A stretch of DNA of 64,000 bases from positions 282,866 to 346,865 of the forward strand of contig JAZKJV010009325.1 of assembly GCA_037367405.1 (NCBI GenBank), read 5' to 3'. The notes under the pieces are model-generated. The model worked only from the letters and a program-made list of their open reading frames with translations, did not search any database and was not told the origin of the DNA. The translations under genes and the position numbers were made by a program. Positions 33,536-45,166 of the stretch are shown here, in pieces (position 1 is the first letter of the stretch; each line of letters opens with the position of its first letter). The DNA comes from Ottelia alismoides. Lineage: Eukaryota > Streptophyta > Magnoliopsida > Alismatales > Hydrocharitaceae.

Positions 33536-34245
33536 AGGAGGAGTTGTAATTACAGGTTTCTTTAACTAATCTCTATTAATTATTATAATTAATATTATGG
33601 TTGGTAATAGAGTTGATGATGTTATTATGATCATCACCATTATTGATTGTTTACTTTCCATGTAGTGATTATGATCGTATTATTATCCATGGCTAGGGTT
33701 TTCTTTATTCTTTGGTATGTGTATTGTCCATATTCTACAACAAATTACTCAAGTATTGACTAAGTAGTATAGATGAAAAAACTTCGAATTTACAATGAAC
33801 TTTTAGTTGCCACAAGATAAAAGACATTTAAGTTACGATATAATTTGCAACCGATTTTTTTGGTTGATGTACATTTTTTACTATTTTATTTTTAGTAATG
33901 AATTTTGGTGTTTCAAAATTCCATTGTCACAACTAAAAAGTCTGACCTAGACACAATTAATTGTTAAAACATTTTCTAAAAATTTCATTGTCGTAAATAG
34001 TGTCGTGATTATAACAAGTGATGTTTTAGTAGCTCTAATGCAACCAAACATGGTTGAGTTGAAGTAACTCCTTGCCAAAGGGTTAATAATGTTTCTATGA
34101 ATACTAGTTGTTTCGATAGCTATGTGCGTTGGAATAATGAATATGATATGATATCATATTGTTCATATGTTCTATTAATTATGTTATGTTATTAGTGTGT
34201 TTTTTTTAAATGGTGGAAAATATTATAACAAAAAATATGGAATCC

Positions 34246-34284
34246 ATACAACTAATTCTGATTAGGATAACTAATTCTGATTAG
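34246..34284. repeat. Two-copy 19-bp direct repeat
   Basis: The word 'aactaattctgattagga' occurs twice in immediate succession, separated only by one or two bases. Nearby, 'accaaacaaatcc' (34,334) looks like the end of a Tourist-like element, but its partner end was not found. Confidence 0.7.
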
Positions 34285-34710
34285 GATTGTAAGAGTATAC
34301 TGGATAACCAGTTTACTCCGAGAGTAAATTGGCAACCAAACAAATCCTTCAAATCAAACCGCTAAAAGGAAACCCTTCAAATTCTACCATGACTCAATAT
34401 TGGATGAGTGTGCTCTTTCCTTTTTATAGTTTATATTTTATATTTTACATAAATGTTCACTAATCTTATTTATACCTTGGAATTCATATAGTGAGATTCA
34501 AAATTAGCTTTTTATGTCAAAATCAATAATTTTAGAGGTTGAACTATGTCATGTGAATTTCTTTTTAACCCAATTCAATGATCTGATTGCATAAGAGTAC
34601 GAGTTCAATTTAAAAGACGACTATCCAAACCTCACGAACTATCATTTTCTATTTTTTCCTTTTCTCTTGTTAGTGAAAAAAAGAAAAAGAAGGGAAGTAC
34701 AAAGTATCCA

Positions 34711-34940
34711 CTACAACAATATTGGCTTATGAATTTTTTTTAAAAAAAAAATTTGTTGTTTCCGATGTTAGAAATGTACCAACGAATATTCTTCGTTGTG
34801 ATATATTTTATTTTTACAATTTGCAACAAATGTCATATCTGTTTCTGAAGTTTCATATCAAGACGATTCTCCATTGACTTTTTCGTTATAAATTTGCTCC
34901 AATTGTTACAAGCAATATATCAACAAGTCAGGTGAGTATG
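34711..34940. mobile_element. Possible CACTA-type terminus
   Basis: The sequence 'cactacaacaatattggctt' starts like a CACTA transposon end. It is followed by short repeated words ('ttcgttgtg', 'tttgttg', 'caattgttac') such as occur in CACTA subterminal regions. No matching opposite end was found nearby, so this could be one end of a degraded element or chance. Confidence 0.35.
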
Positions 34941-35273
34941 ACATTCCTGACTAAATTAAAGAATCAAGTAATGAATCATATTGTTGTCATACATTTAATA
35001 AATATAGAAGATAAGACAACAAATTTAAAAGTATTGGTTCTTGTAAGCCAATTTGGTTGTAATGATCCTACTTTTTAACTAAAAAAACCTATTTGGGAAC
35101 TGTGGAATAAATCAACATAAAAAAATAGGATCACGTACCAAATAGTAATAGATAGGCTATAAATAATATGCGTGTACGGATTAGGTTTGGAGTTGCCATC
35201 ATCCAACGTCTAAGAAATAATAAAAAAATCATGAAACGGTGCTATATTTGGAGTGTTACTAATCTCATAGATT

Positions 35274-35417
35274 TGTGTCTACAATGCATTGTTTGTCGGC
35301 TAATTCCCAAGTTTGAATTCTTAACGTTTATCGTACAATGATTGATGGAAGACTTGATCAAACGTTAATAATGCAAACTTGGGAATTAGCCGACAACCAT
35401 GCATTAATTGTAGACAC
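35274..35417. repeat. Hairpin: inverted repeat with 55-base arms
   Basis: The arms 35,274-35,327 and 35,361-35,417 are reverse complements over most of their length (core 'gtcggctaattcccaagttt' against 'aaacttgggaattagccgac'), with a loop of about 33 bases. The left arm and loop are homologous to the single-copy segment at 33,439-33,535, so the hairpin may have formed when a second, inverted copy of that segment was added. Confidence 0.8.
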
Positions 35418-35479
35418 ACACACATGTATGTTATGTTAACTATAATCCTATTAGTGATTATGATCATTATTATTATTAG

Positions 35480-36500
35480 TGATTATGCACACCAACTCTA
35501 AACTTGATATAAATTGAGATAATATATTTTGGAATAAATAAAATCTCAAATAGATACTTGATATAAGTTTCTTACTATGATGGTACGTGTAACTGTCCAT
35601 AACAATTTGCAAATATTGTTCTTAAAAATTCTAGTCAATTTTCGAACACTTGTGGCATCCCACTCTTGTGTATGTTGGACTAACTTTTCTTTTGTGTATG
35701 TTGGATATGTAAAGAAAAATCTTCTTATGAGTTAATTTGAGAATGTCATGAATTAAAGCATCATGAATAAAGGTACATTTCGGCTTTTCCAATCAATATA
35801 GGATCTGCTAGGATTGTACTAAACACCCTCAAATTTGCAACCTCTCGCTATTATTTTAAGAAAAAAGTATTTACTATTTTACAAGTCCTTCCCTACACTA
35901 TAGAGGATAAATGAGAGCCAAGTTCTAGGTCTCGTGGAGGACCTTTTAGGAAGTGTCTGGTTTGATAGAATCAGGAGTTGTCAGATTGTCGAATTGATAA
36001 AGAGACGTCCCTTGTTTCAATTAGAATGAGTCCTCGAGACCCCGAGATATTAATGTTCTTTATAAGGATAATAATTTCCTCCCTTTTCTTATAGTTGTAG
36101 TCGAATTCCTTGCTTCGCTCGATCTTAAGACTGGCTTTTCTAATTAACCACATCCTCCTCACATTGAGAAAATTATTTATTATTTTACAAATGTTATATG
36201 ATACTCTTATTATAAGCAATCATTTTCACACCAAGCGAATCTTAAATTAGTCCAAAATGACCGTCTGTGTGCTTATGTGTATTACATGTCTTTTCTATTT
36301 ATACAAATGAACAGAGTCTTGACGAATTTGGATTTTGTTAGTTTGCGATTTTTTTTCTAATCAACCTATTGGCTTTTGTTGTTCTCAATTCAACTCACCA
36401 TTTAGTAATTTGAATTCTGTTGATTAGCTTTTTTTTATTTAGATGTTTCTATAATGAGCTAGACAGAAGTTTCCAAAAAAAATTGGATCGCATATATAAT
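35480..36500. other. Intergenic, no gene seen
   Basis: This is AT-rich sequence without a recognisable coding region or repeat structure. A short frame on the minus strand (35,971-36,219) is the longest and does not look like a known protein. Confidence 0.4.
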
Positions 36501-36501
36501 A

Positions 36502-36778
36502 GAGTAAATTACAAAAGTCACTGAACTATATACACCTGATTTTAACGTAATGCTTAAACTTTAAAAAGTAACAATGTGATACCCTAATTTTCAAATTTGT
36601 CTCAATGCGGTCCCTGCCATCAAAATTTAAGGTTAAAATGATGAAATAATCAATTAAATTTCTATTGTGAAGGACCACATAGAGGCAAATTTGAAAATTG
36701 GAGTACCACATTGTAACTTTTTAAAGTTCAGGTATATCACTGAAATGTACAATTCACAGACTTTTTTGCACTTGACTC
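36502..36778. mobile_element. Non-autonomous TIR element, copy 2 (277 bp)
   Basis: The left end 'gagtaaattacaaaagtcac', then 'tgaactatata', pairs with the right end 'acttttttgcacttgactc'. Internal inverted blocks include 'aaaaagtaacaatgtg' (36,561) against 'cacattgtaactttt' (36,707). The flanks TATATAATA and TATATAATC agree at eight of nine bases, suggesting an 8-9 base duplication. It is homologous to 738-999. Confidence 0.75.
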
Positions 36779-36864
36779 TATATAATCATAACCAAAACTG
36801 TAGATGAAGGTCAGAATGTGATAAATATTGAACAACCATTATGTCTTAAAGTCCTGTTCTTTAC

Positions 36865-37415
36865 TAGGGTGGAGCATTGGGTCGGGCTGACCCGACCTGA
36901 TCCTGACCCGATCCGCAAAAGCTCAGGCCCGACCCAAATCTGATGTATGAATGGGTCAGGCTCGAGCCCTCATATTTCAAAAATATTATACTTGGGTCGG
37001 GTCGGGCCGGGCTCGAACCCAAAATACGAATGGACCTGGCTCGGGCCCTCATATATCAAAATATCATATTAGAATCAAATTAGTGGACATAGATTTATAG
37101 CCACAATACATCCAATATTTCCTTCATCCATGAATAATACATTTATATCATAACAATGCATTCAATATTTATGTGTTATCGATGAATTATATCAATAACA
37201 ATTAACTGGAATCAAAGTGCAACTTCATGAATCAAAATTGGTACGGGCTGAGCCCGACCTGAACCCGAGCCCGATCATAGGGGCTTTGGGTCGGACCCAC
37301 ATCCTCGATTTGCTAAAAAAAGCTGACCTCGACCCGGTCCAACACCTACAGAAAATTGACTGACTCGGACCAAGCTTTCTCGAGTTGGACGGGTTCAGCC
37401 CAATGCTCCACCCTA
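36865..37415. mobile_element. hAT-like miniature element 2 (551 bp)
   Basis: The ends are 'tagggtggagcattgggtcg' and, in reverse, 'tagggtggagcattgggctg', followed by many 'gacccgacc' or 'ggtcgggc' words on both sides of an AT-rich middle. The flanks TTCTTTAC (36,857) and TTCTTTAG (37,416) are an 8-base duplication with one mismatch, as expected for hAT insertions. No transposase is present. Confidence 0.8.
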
Positions 37416-37924
37416 TTCTTTAGGGATAAATAACAAGAACATGATAAAAATTTGCATTAGTTAATTTTTACCGTTTTATGACCACTACAAATGAACTTAA
37501 TTTTTCCAATCCATCACGAAGCGCAGTCAAATACACTAGTTGGGAATTAAATCCAACCAAGGTGGAATATTGGGAACTGATTGACACGAGAAAGGACACG
37601 TGTTTGCATGTAGTGCATGTTCTCATCAAGGACGACATTCTCTTGAGGGCTAGACCACATTTTGGACTCAATGGCACCACTTCTGTCATTAGCGAATAAT
37701 TTTTTTTCAACAACAGCAATTGAAGACAAGATATTGGAATCTCTTCGAATTATATTGCTGGATTATGTACAACATGGGGGCCTAATCATTCACTAAGATA
37801 AGCTCTCCCAATTAAGTGGAACTCAAAAACAAAACAATCAACGAAAAATGAGATTTTACACCGATGCTCCTTAACATTTTATATATTACACATCAATGCT
37901 CAAGAGAGAGAGAGGAGGGATTCT

Positions 37925-38520
37925 CAGTCGCATATCAATGTAGCGTCGATATGATATTTCATCGATATATTGGCGATATATCGACCATATCGACACACTT
38001 TTATGAAGGAACACTACAAAAAAATGTGCTATAGTAATGATATTTTCAAAATCCGTTACTAAATTATTTGTTGCTAAATATATAACGTCAATATTATTCG
38101 TTGCGAAATGTTTTTTTGTATTCGAAATTAGCGACGAATAACATATATGTCGTTATATCATTAGCAACGCCCCACATAGCGACGGTTATCCGTTGCAATT
38201 TTGCAATTTCCAAACTTCTAGTTAATCGTCGCTAAATTTTGAACTAAAATGGCGATGATTCGTTGATATTTTGAAAAATGACAACGGATAATCGTCGCTA
38301 TATGGATGGTTGTTAATGATATAACGATAGATATGATATTCGTCGCTAATTTTGAATACGAGAACTCATTTTCACAATGAACAATATCACAGTTTTATAT
38401 TTAACAACGGCTAATTTAGTGATCGATTTTGAAATACCATCACTATAACTCAATTTTGTTGTAGTGAGAGTATCGGAAAAGAAGTATAAATCGTCACATC
38501 GTTATCGATATCGGTCCCAT
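37925..38520. mobile_element. CGATAT-rich element fragment, interrupted by a CACTA-type insertion
   Basis: The left piece (37,925-38,011; 'gcgtcgatatgatatttc', 'ggcgatatatcgacc') and the right piece (38,467-38,520; 'gttatcgatatcggtcccat') together match the uninterrupted fragment at 19,400-19,480. The element at 38,012-38,466 sits between them. Its own ends and target duplication could not be fixed. Confidence 0.6.
38012..38466. mobile_element. CACTA-type miniature element (455 bp)
   Basis: It begins 'cactacaaaaaaatgtgcta' and ends 'caattttgttgtagtg', so the canonical CACTA end is present in both orientations. Subterminal parts hold many 'cgtcgcta', 'gcgacg' and 'tccgttgc' words on both strands, a typical CACTA feature. 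The adjacent trinucleotides (GAA, AGA) do not match, so the 3-base target duplication is not seen. No transposase is present. Confidence 0.8.
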
Positions 38521-38664
38521 GTATTGCAACATTTCGTTCCATGATATAAAATCATAGGTAGATGGAGGTGATGACTGATGAACCCATAACTCCCTGCAAT
38601 CCAGTAATATATTCCCTTGTGTGTGCGGGAACTACAATTTAATATATATATTTATAAGGGTTTT

Positions 38665-38971
38665 ATGGGCTGCCTTCACTCCATTTTTCCAAAAAAATAT
38701 TTTTTTTACAAAATATCACGGTGTATATTCATCTCCAATATATCATTCAAATTTCGTCAGAAGCGGAGACTCCTATGCCCAACATCTTGAACAGATCGAT
38801 TACGACAATGTTTAGACCATTAAAATTACTTGTTCTAAATGGAAGGTATCGGAGTCTCAGTCTCTGATGAAATTCGAATGACATTTTTGAGGAATATATA
38901 TGAATATACATGGTGATTTTTTTCAAAAAAAATAAAAAAATTACAGGAAAATAGGTATGGGAGCAGTCCAT
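38665..38971. mobile_element. Fold-back element family A, copy 2
   Basis: The left arm 'atgggctgccttcactccat' pairs with the right arm, which in reverse reads 'atggactgctcccatacc'. The inner arm carries the family's conserved core ('attcaaatttcgtcagaagc', 'ggagactcctat' and its reverse 'cggagtctcagtctctgatg'). The loop contains 'gatcgattacgacaatg', shared with the copy at 52,699. Confidence 0.75.
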
Positions 38972-39309
38972 TTTTTTCTTATTTATAATCTGTATTATTA
39001 TAGGTTCGGGAGGGTCTTTTGAATGAGTTTATCTATGTAAGGGTGTGCATCTAGTGGATTATGCAATCACAAAAATATGCGGAATAGTTAAAATCTTATA
39101 TTTATTACAACCATAGAACATTATTTTCTTTACATGCATTGCAAAATAAATAAATTATTGCAATGAAACATCTAGTTTCTAATGGAATTTCCTTTGAGAC
39201 AAATTAGGCAAAACTTGTGACAATATCAACTTTTTTTTAAAAAAATAATTCTAGAAAGTTGAATACAGATTTTAGTATGTGTGTTATGAGGTGAATGCAT
39301 ATTTCCAAA

Positions 39310-39655
39310 GGGTAAAATAGGGGATGCCCCTAGGAAGCTAATTTAGATTCCTTGTTCTGTTTTTTTTAAATGAATTCGTGGATTTTCATCATTATCCCTA
39401 TATTATGCCGTTCATGTTTCGTGCGAAACAAATACTCCTATAACCATCATTAAGACAATCATTTTTTAACGATTGCCGAGTTGTTGAAATCTACCCCATC
39501 TGATTGGATGTCGTATGAGTCTCTGTTTCGTATGAAATTTGAACGACATAGTATAGATATATAGTTATGAAAATCTAAACAAGTATTTTTAAAAAAAATA
39601 AGAAAAATGTGATGAAGGAGTAAGTTAGTTCCCCAAGAGCAGACCCATTTTACCC
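39310..39655. mobile_element. Fold-back element family A, copy 3
   Basis: The left arm 'gggtaaaataggggatgccc' pairs with the right arm, in reverse 'gggtaaaatgggtctgctct'. The inner core has diverged ('ccgttcatgtttcgtgcgaa', 'caaatactcctat', and in reverse 'atgagtctctgtttcgtatg') but keeps the order of the family. It lies only 340 bases from copy 2. Confidence 0.7.
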
Positions 39656-39783
39656 AGTTTCAAATTGGAGCAATGAAATTCTTGAGTTGTAACTGTTTAC
39701 CTAAGGCACAAAATTTATTGTAAAAAGTAAGGCAATCAAATACTTGTGGCAACGATATATACTAAAAAATCGTCACACATAAT

Positions 39784-40209
39784 TAGACCTGGCCAATGGG
39801 CTGGGGGCCCATCCGCCCAGCTCGCTCTTGGGCTGGGCTTGGGCTTCGACATTTAAGCATGGGTCGGCCCGCCCCGACCCGCAAAAAATAAAAAATATAT
39901 AAATGTATGTCAAATTATATATGTATTAATATGATATGCTTTAATTTTTTCATTTGTGATACTAGTTTTAAATAAAAATTCAATACTTTACCTGTTAAGT
40001 AACATGTAAACTACGTATATTAGTTATATAAAATATAGTTGGTATTAATAAAATCATCTATATATATTAAATACCATTAAAAAATCAATGGAAAAGGACC
40101 AAAATGGGCCATGAGCCGACCCATGGGCGGGCCTTGGACAAAGATTTTTTACCTCGGCCCGTTCGGCCGGGCCCATGGGCCGGCCCGGCCCGCAATTCGG
40201 CCTGGTCTA
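39784..40209. mobile_element. hAT-like miniature element 3 (426 bp)
   Basis: The ends are 'tagacctggccaatgggctg' and, in reverse, 'tagaccaggccgaattgcgg', with dense 'gggcccat' and 'cggcccg' words next to each end and an AT-rich centre. A perfect 8-base duplication, CACATAAT, flanks it (39,776-39,783 and 40,210-40,217), diagnostic of hAT insertion and indicating relative youth. Confidence 0.88.
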
Positions 40210-41118
40210 CACATAATGCCTCATGAATCCGTAGTCAAAACGTCTTGATCTTAGCGGAGATCAAAACTTAAAGTTTGGGGCATCATGGTAATATATTTCA
40301 AGTTTATTTACGTAAATACCGAACATTTATAGGGGCGTGCACGTAAAAATGGGCGTAATATTATTTCGAACCGGAGGATCTCTGACACGTCCAAATAATC
40401 GAGACCCCATGGCCTAATTGGCGGCACCTTGATTCGAATGGTGCATCGGAATCCGGGTCCACGGCCGCCATTTTGACTCGACCCTCCAATCCAAAATTTC
40501 CCAGTCAGCGTATCATACAGCCTCAAGTGTTCGTACTCTCCCTCTCTCTCTTTCTACAAATTTCGAAGTTTGAATCGTCTAATTCCAATAAAGGGATTAA
40601 TTGCAGCATCCAACGCTGTTAGGTGCCATCTTTATGGCATTTTCAAGTTGGAAAGAAACTGAAATTGACTGACCTTTGATCCGTTTTATTTCTGGACATT
40701 TGAATCATGTGGCACTTGAATGTTTGGCATACATATTTGGGCATGACAATTTTAAATTATCTGATTGAGATAGAATATTAAGTGTTTTTTACTCCACAAA
40801 ACTGATCTTGTTTTGTTAAATATCTTGTTTAGTTACACCATAACCTCCTATAATCTTTGTAATTGCACCACAACTCCAGCAGTCTTACTATATTCAACAC
40901 ATAGCATATGCTCATGTCCATGGGTTTGTATGAGTTATCATTACATAGATCGTGGCGTAATTAAAAAGAATCGTGGGTAATTACAAGAGCTATTGGAGTT
41001 ATGATGTAATTGGACAAGACTTGAGGGGCATGGTATAAAATCACCCCATTTAAAGGTGTCAAACATGGAATAAAAAGTTTAGGAAGAAAACATAAAAGTC
41101 TCGTATTTGAGATTTTTT
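40210..41118. other. Intergenic, no gene seen
   Basis: A GC-richer patch at 40,370-40,540 followed by a (CT)n-rich stretch ('ctctccctctctctctttct') resembles the promoter and leader of a plant gene, but no coding exon follows before the LINE at 41,119. It may be a gene remnant or a captured promoter fragment. Confidence 0.35.
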
Positions 41119-41219
41119 TTGAAAGAAAAAAGGGCCTCCACCGTTTAGGTGACTGCCCAAAAACTTCACCGTTAATCACCGAAAGAATACACATATGTAA
41201 ACATATTACAGAAGTTAAA

Positions 41220-44200
41220 TTACACTTTCCAACACTCTTTCAATGCTCTAGCATGTACAGCGATATTCTCTCCATAGCATCGCTCCTGACGAAAGATCGC
41301 ACCATTCCTGGCAAGCCAAATCGCCCAAATCATAGCCAGGCAACTCGATCTACTCATATCTGTACCATTCCAGTCTGCTCCAATGGATTTCCAGAACCTA
41401 ACTGCACCATCTACACAAATGGCATTGTTCCCAAAAAGCTCCCACGCCTTCCGCGAACTCTCACACCCAAAGAAAAGGTGATCTGCATCTTCCACCTCCT
41501 CCATACATCGTCTACAAGTCACATCAGTTGACTGATCAAATCGAGCAAGCCGGTCCCCGGTCAAGATTCGGTCCCTCTTAAGTAGCCATAGAAAGACCTT
41601 CACACGTGTTGGAACTTTCCATTTCCATATCCTTCTGCAATCTGTTGCACATCCTCCTGTGTCAAAAACCATCGGGCCCTTCAAAATCTTGTATGCCTTG
41701 CTCACCGAGAACACCCCATCATACCAACTCCAACAGTCTCGCCCCTCCGTGGGCCCAGCCACGTTATCCAACTCTGCCAGCATCATCATCAGCTCATCCA
41801 TTCGTTGGTCAGAAAGCGCAAAGCGGAATCTAGGAAAGAAGGAGTGACCATCCCATAAACTCGCCACAGAGCAACCCGGGTCCACAGCCAAGGCCATCAA
41901 CCTCGGGAATTTGATGTTCAGCGGCCCATTATCTGTCCAATTGTCAGTCCAGAACCTAAACCCAATACTGTCCCCAAGAATGGGTCTCAAAAAAGGACGA
42001 ATCTCCTGCGTCACCCCACAAACCCCTCTGCAAAAATACGAAGGTGCGTGCCCAAAGATCCCGTGTTCAGGCAGCGAGGAGTAGATACCGTAGATCTTCC
42101 TTATTAATCTGCAAACTAAGCTGCTACAGTCTCCCCAAATCCGAGTAATCCACTTGCTGATTAGAGCCTTGTTCATCTCCTCCAAGCTACGCACCCCCAA
42201 ACCACCATTGTCCTTCGAACAAGAAATAGTTTTCCAATCCACTAAAGGTATCCCGCTCGAACGTCCTGACGTCTACCAGAAAAAGCGTCTCATGATGCTT
42301 TCAAGTCTGTTCCTTACGCCCACAGGCAAGAGTCTGGAGGACAAGAAAAAGATTGGGATTGCCGACAGCACTGAACGCAGCAACACCAACCTGCCACCTC
42401 TAGACAAGCATGCGGACTTCCATCCCGCCAACTTCCGCTCCATCTTCTCGACCACCGGTAGCCAATCTGCCATATGCATCTTCCCTCTCACAAGCGGCAC
42501 TCTAAGATAGCGCAGTGGCAAATCCTTACGAGGAGAACGCAACCAACTGGCACAAAGATCAATCTCGGTATCATCCAAGCCGAAAGGGACGAACTCTGAT
42601 TTGTCTCTATTGAGTCTCAACCCCGATACAACGCTGAAAATATCGAGGACCACCGACATACCTCTACAGCTCTCTGCACCTCCTTCAACAAAAAGGATTG
42701 TGTCATCCGCATACTGAAGCAATGGGATTGAAAACTCCTCCTTAGTGAAGCCCTTGCAAAATCCTCCTGTCACCGCTCTGTCGAACATAATGGATAGTGC
42801 ATCCGTCGCAAGAACAAAAAGCAGCGGGGCCAGGGGGCAACCCTGACGAACCCCACGTTGTGGCTGGAAATAGCCACCCCTTGGCTGGCCATTCACAAGG
42901 ACAACACAAGAAGCAGTTGTGATGCACCTCTTCATCCACGAGATCCACCTATCAGGGAATCCACGTCTAAACAGGGATGCCCAAATGAAACGCCAATTCA
43001 TGCTGTCATAAGCCTTTGAGAAGTCGACCTTCCACAACACGCCCTTTGTCTTCTGTCTACGCCAATCCGCAATAATCTCGGAAGCCAAGACCACACTGTC
43101 CATGAGCTGTCTACCAGGTAAGAAGGCACTCTGTGCTGGAGAGATGATCCTGCCAAGAATTTCTCTTAGTCGGTTGGCTAAAACCTTTGCCACAATCAAG
43201 TATATGACATTGGATAAAGCGATTGGTCGGAAGTCCTCAATCCTTGTGGCCACATCCTTCTTAGGAAGTAAGAAAATGAACGATCGGTTGAGTCGATCAA
43301 AGCCATAATTTCCCTCTGCAAATTCCAACACCATTGCCAACACCTCTTCAGCCACCAGCTCCCAAAACTCTCTGAAGAAAAACACCGGAAACCCGTCCGG
43401 GCCTGGGCATCCGTCTTGATTCAAGCCGAAAACTGCCTCGCGGATCTCCTGCAACCCAAATGGCCTTGTCAATAAGTCTGCCTCAAGGTCTGAAATTCTC
43501 TCTACCCCCAAGCCCAACCATCTGTAGCCACAGTGTGGGAAACGCCTGCTCATGTTTTTGAAGTAACACGTAACTTTTCTTGCAACAGCCTCCTCCCCAT
43601 GAAACTCTTCGGCACCAACTTCAATCGAATGAATTAAGTTTCTTCTCCTTCTTCCATTTGCCACCGCATGAAAAAATTTTGTATTCGCATCCCCCTCTTT
43701 CAACCATTTTTGTCGTGATCTTTGTCTCCACTCAAGCTCGCGTTTCCTGTCTTCCTCCTCAATGGTTTTTTGTATCAAACCCCTATTTACCAGCTCCTCC
43801 TCGTCTAGACCCATGTTGTCCTCCAACAGGTCCAATCTTGCCACTTCCTCCTCTGCTTGATTCCTCTTCAAAGCACGCTCAGCGCGAGTCTCTCTTCTGA
43901 AAATCATTAGCCTTTTCCGTAATGCTGCAATCTTTAGTGCAATCCGAACAGTCGCTGAGCCCTCCACCTCAAGCTCAGACCAGAAGTTACAAACCAACTC
44001 ACGGAAACCCTCCTCCAACATCCAACACCGCTCAAATCTAAAATATGAAGAATTCTCCCTCCCACTACAAGAGTTGAAGCAAAGCGGTGTGTGATCCGAT
44101 CTTGACCTGGGCAGAGGTGCAACGGTTGCCTAATTGAACAGTTCCTATGCCTCAACGGACAGTAGAAATCGATCAATGCGAGAGCGAGACGCATTACTCC

Positions 44201-44762
44201 TCCAAGTATACTTGCGGTTTGTCACATCTAGCACCTCCAAAGCAAGTTCCTCCACCACATCAGCAAAAAGTTCAGAACCAGGGTCCTGCGCTCCTCTCCC
44301 ACCAGGCCTATCATCCGCGTAGAGCGTTACATTGAAGTCGCCACCGATGAGCGACACCATTTCTGGAAATCTCACCCTTATCAGCCGTAACTCACTCCAT
44401 AGTGTTTCATTAGTAGCGGATCCTGCAACGCCGTAAACTGATGTCACCACAACCCTTGAATGATCCGCCCTGCTGTGTAGAGCCACTGTCACCGAGTGGT
44501 TTAAAATAATCTCATCCACCACATCAAAGAGGACTCCGTTCCAAGCCACAACTATACCCCCCGAGCTACCGTTCGCCAATACTGCTCTGAACTCATTTAG
44601 ATAGGGTCCAGAAGTGGAACTCCATCTCACTGAATCCCACAAAGCAATCTTAGTCTCCTGCAAGCATGCCACATCAACCTTCCAAGCCGCTAAAAGGGAG
44701 CCAATCGCCAACCGCTTATCCGGTTGACCCAACCCCCTCACATTCCAAGTTAGAACTTTCAT
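41220..44762 (-). pseudogene. LINE ORF2: endonuclease and reverse transcriptase, three stop codons
   Basis: This frame encodes the protein that nicks target DNA and copies the element's RNA. One reading frame of 1,181 codons runs from ATG at 44,762 to the stop at 41,220, with no frameshift. The order is: AP-type endonuclease (TWNVRGLG, CLQETK, GGDFNVT, SRIDRFLLS; 44,762-44,148); reverse transcriptase (LPKKD, FRPIALSN, QSAFLPGRQ, KVDFSKAYDS, RGVRQGCPLAPLLF, catalytic QYADD at 42,702-42,716); and a C-terminal domain of the zf-RVT type (WKWKVPTRVKVFLWLL, CRRCMEEVEDADHLFFGC). Three in-frame TAG codons interrupt it: 44,147-44,145, a second four codons further on, and 42,275-42,273. Each would be CAG or TGG after one change, fitting C-to-T decay of methylated DNA. 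The protein cannot be made whole as it stands. Confidence 0.92.
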
Positions 44763-45166
44763 TGGGTAACTAAGGGGTTCGCCCCCGCCACCTGAACCCC
44801 TACTGTTTGTGCCACCTCCAGCTCGAAGATCCTCCCCACCTCGCTCCCTGCTTTCTCCACAAGCCCAGCATTCTCATCCCTCCCAATTTCCCCTCTTCCA
44901 TTTGCTACCCGCTCTGCCCCTCCCCCATTAACGACCACCTCCTTAGAGGAGATCCAACCTTCCTCTCGCAGCCGGAGACCACCACCAACCTCGTCGACAA
45001 CCCACTTTTCTCTTTCCCCTTCTAGTTCTCTTGTCTCCCACCCTTGTGAATCTGATCGAACACGTTTACGAGGGAAAAAAGGCAGATGATGTTCAAATTC
45101 AGGATTCTCCCTATTTCGGATCGTACGCTCTGCCCCCTTGTGTTCAAGAACGCCTTTCCTCCTTGC

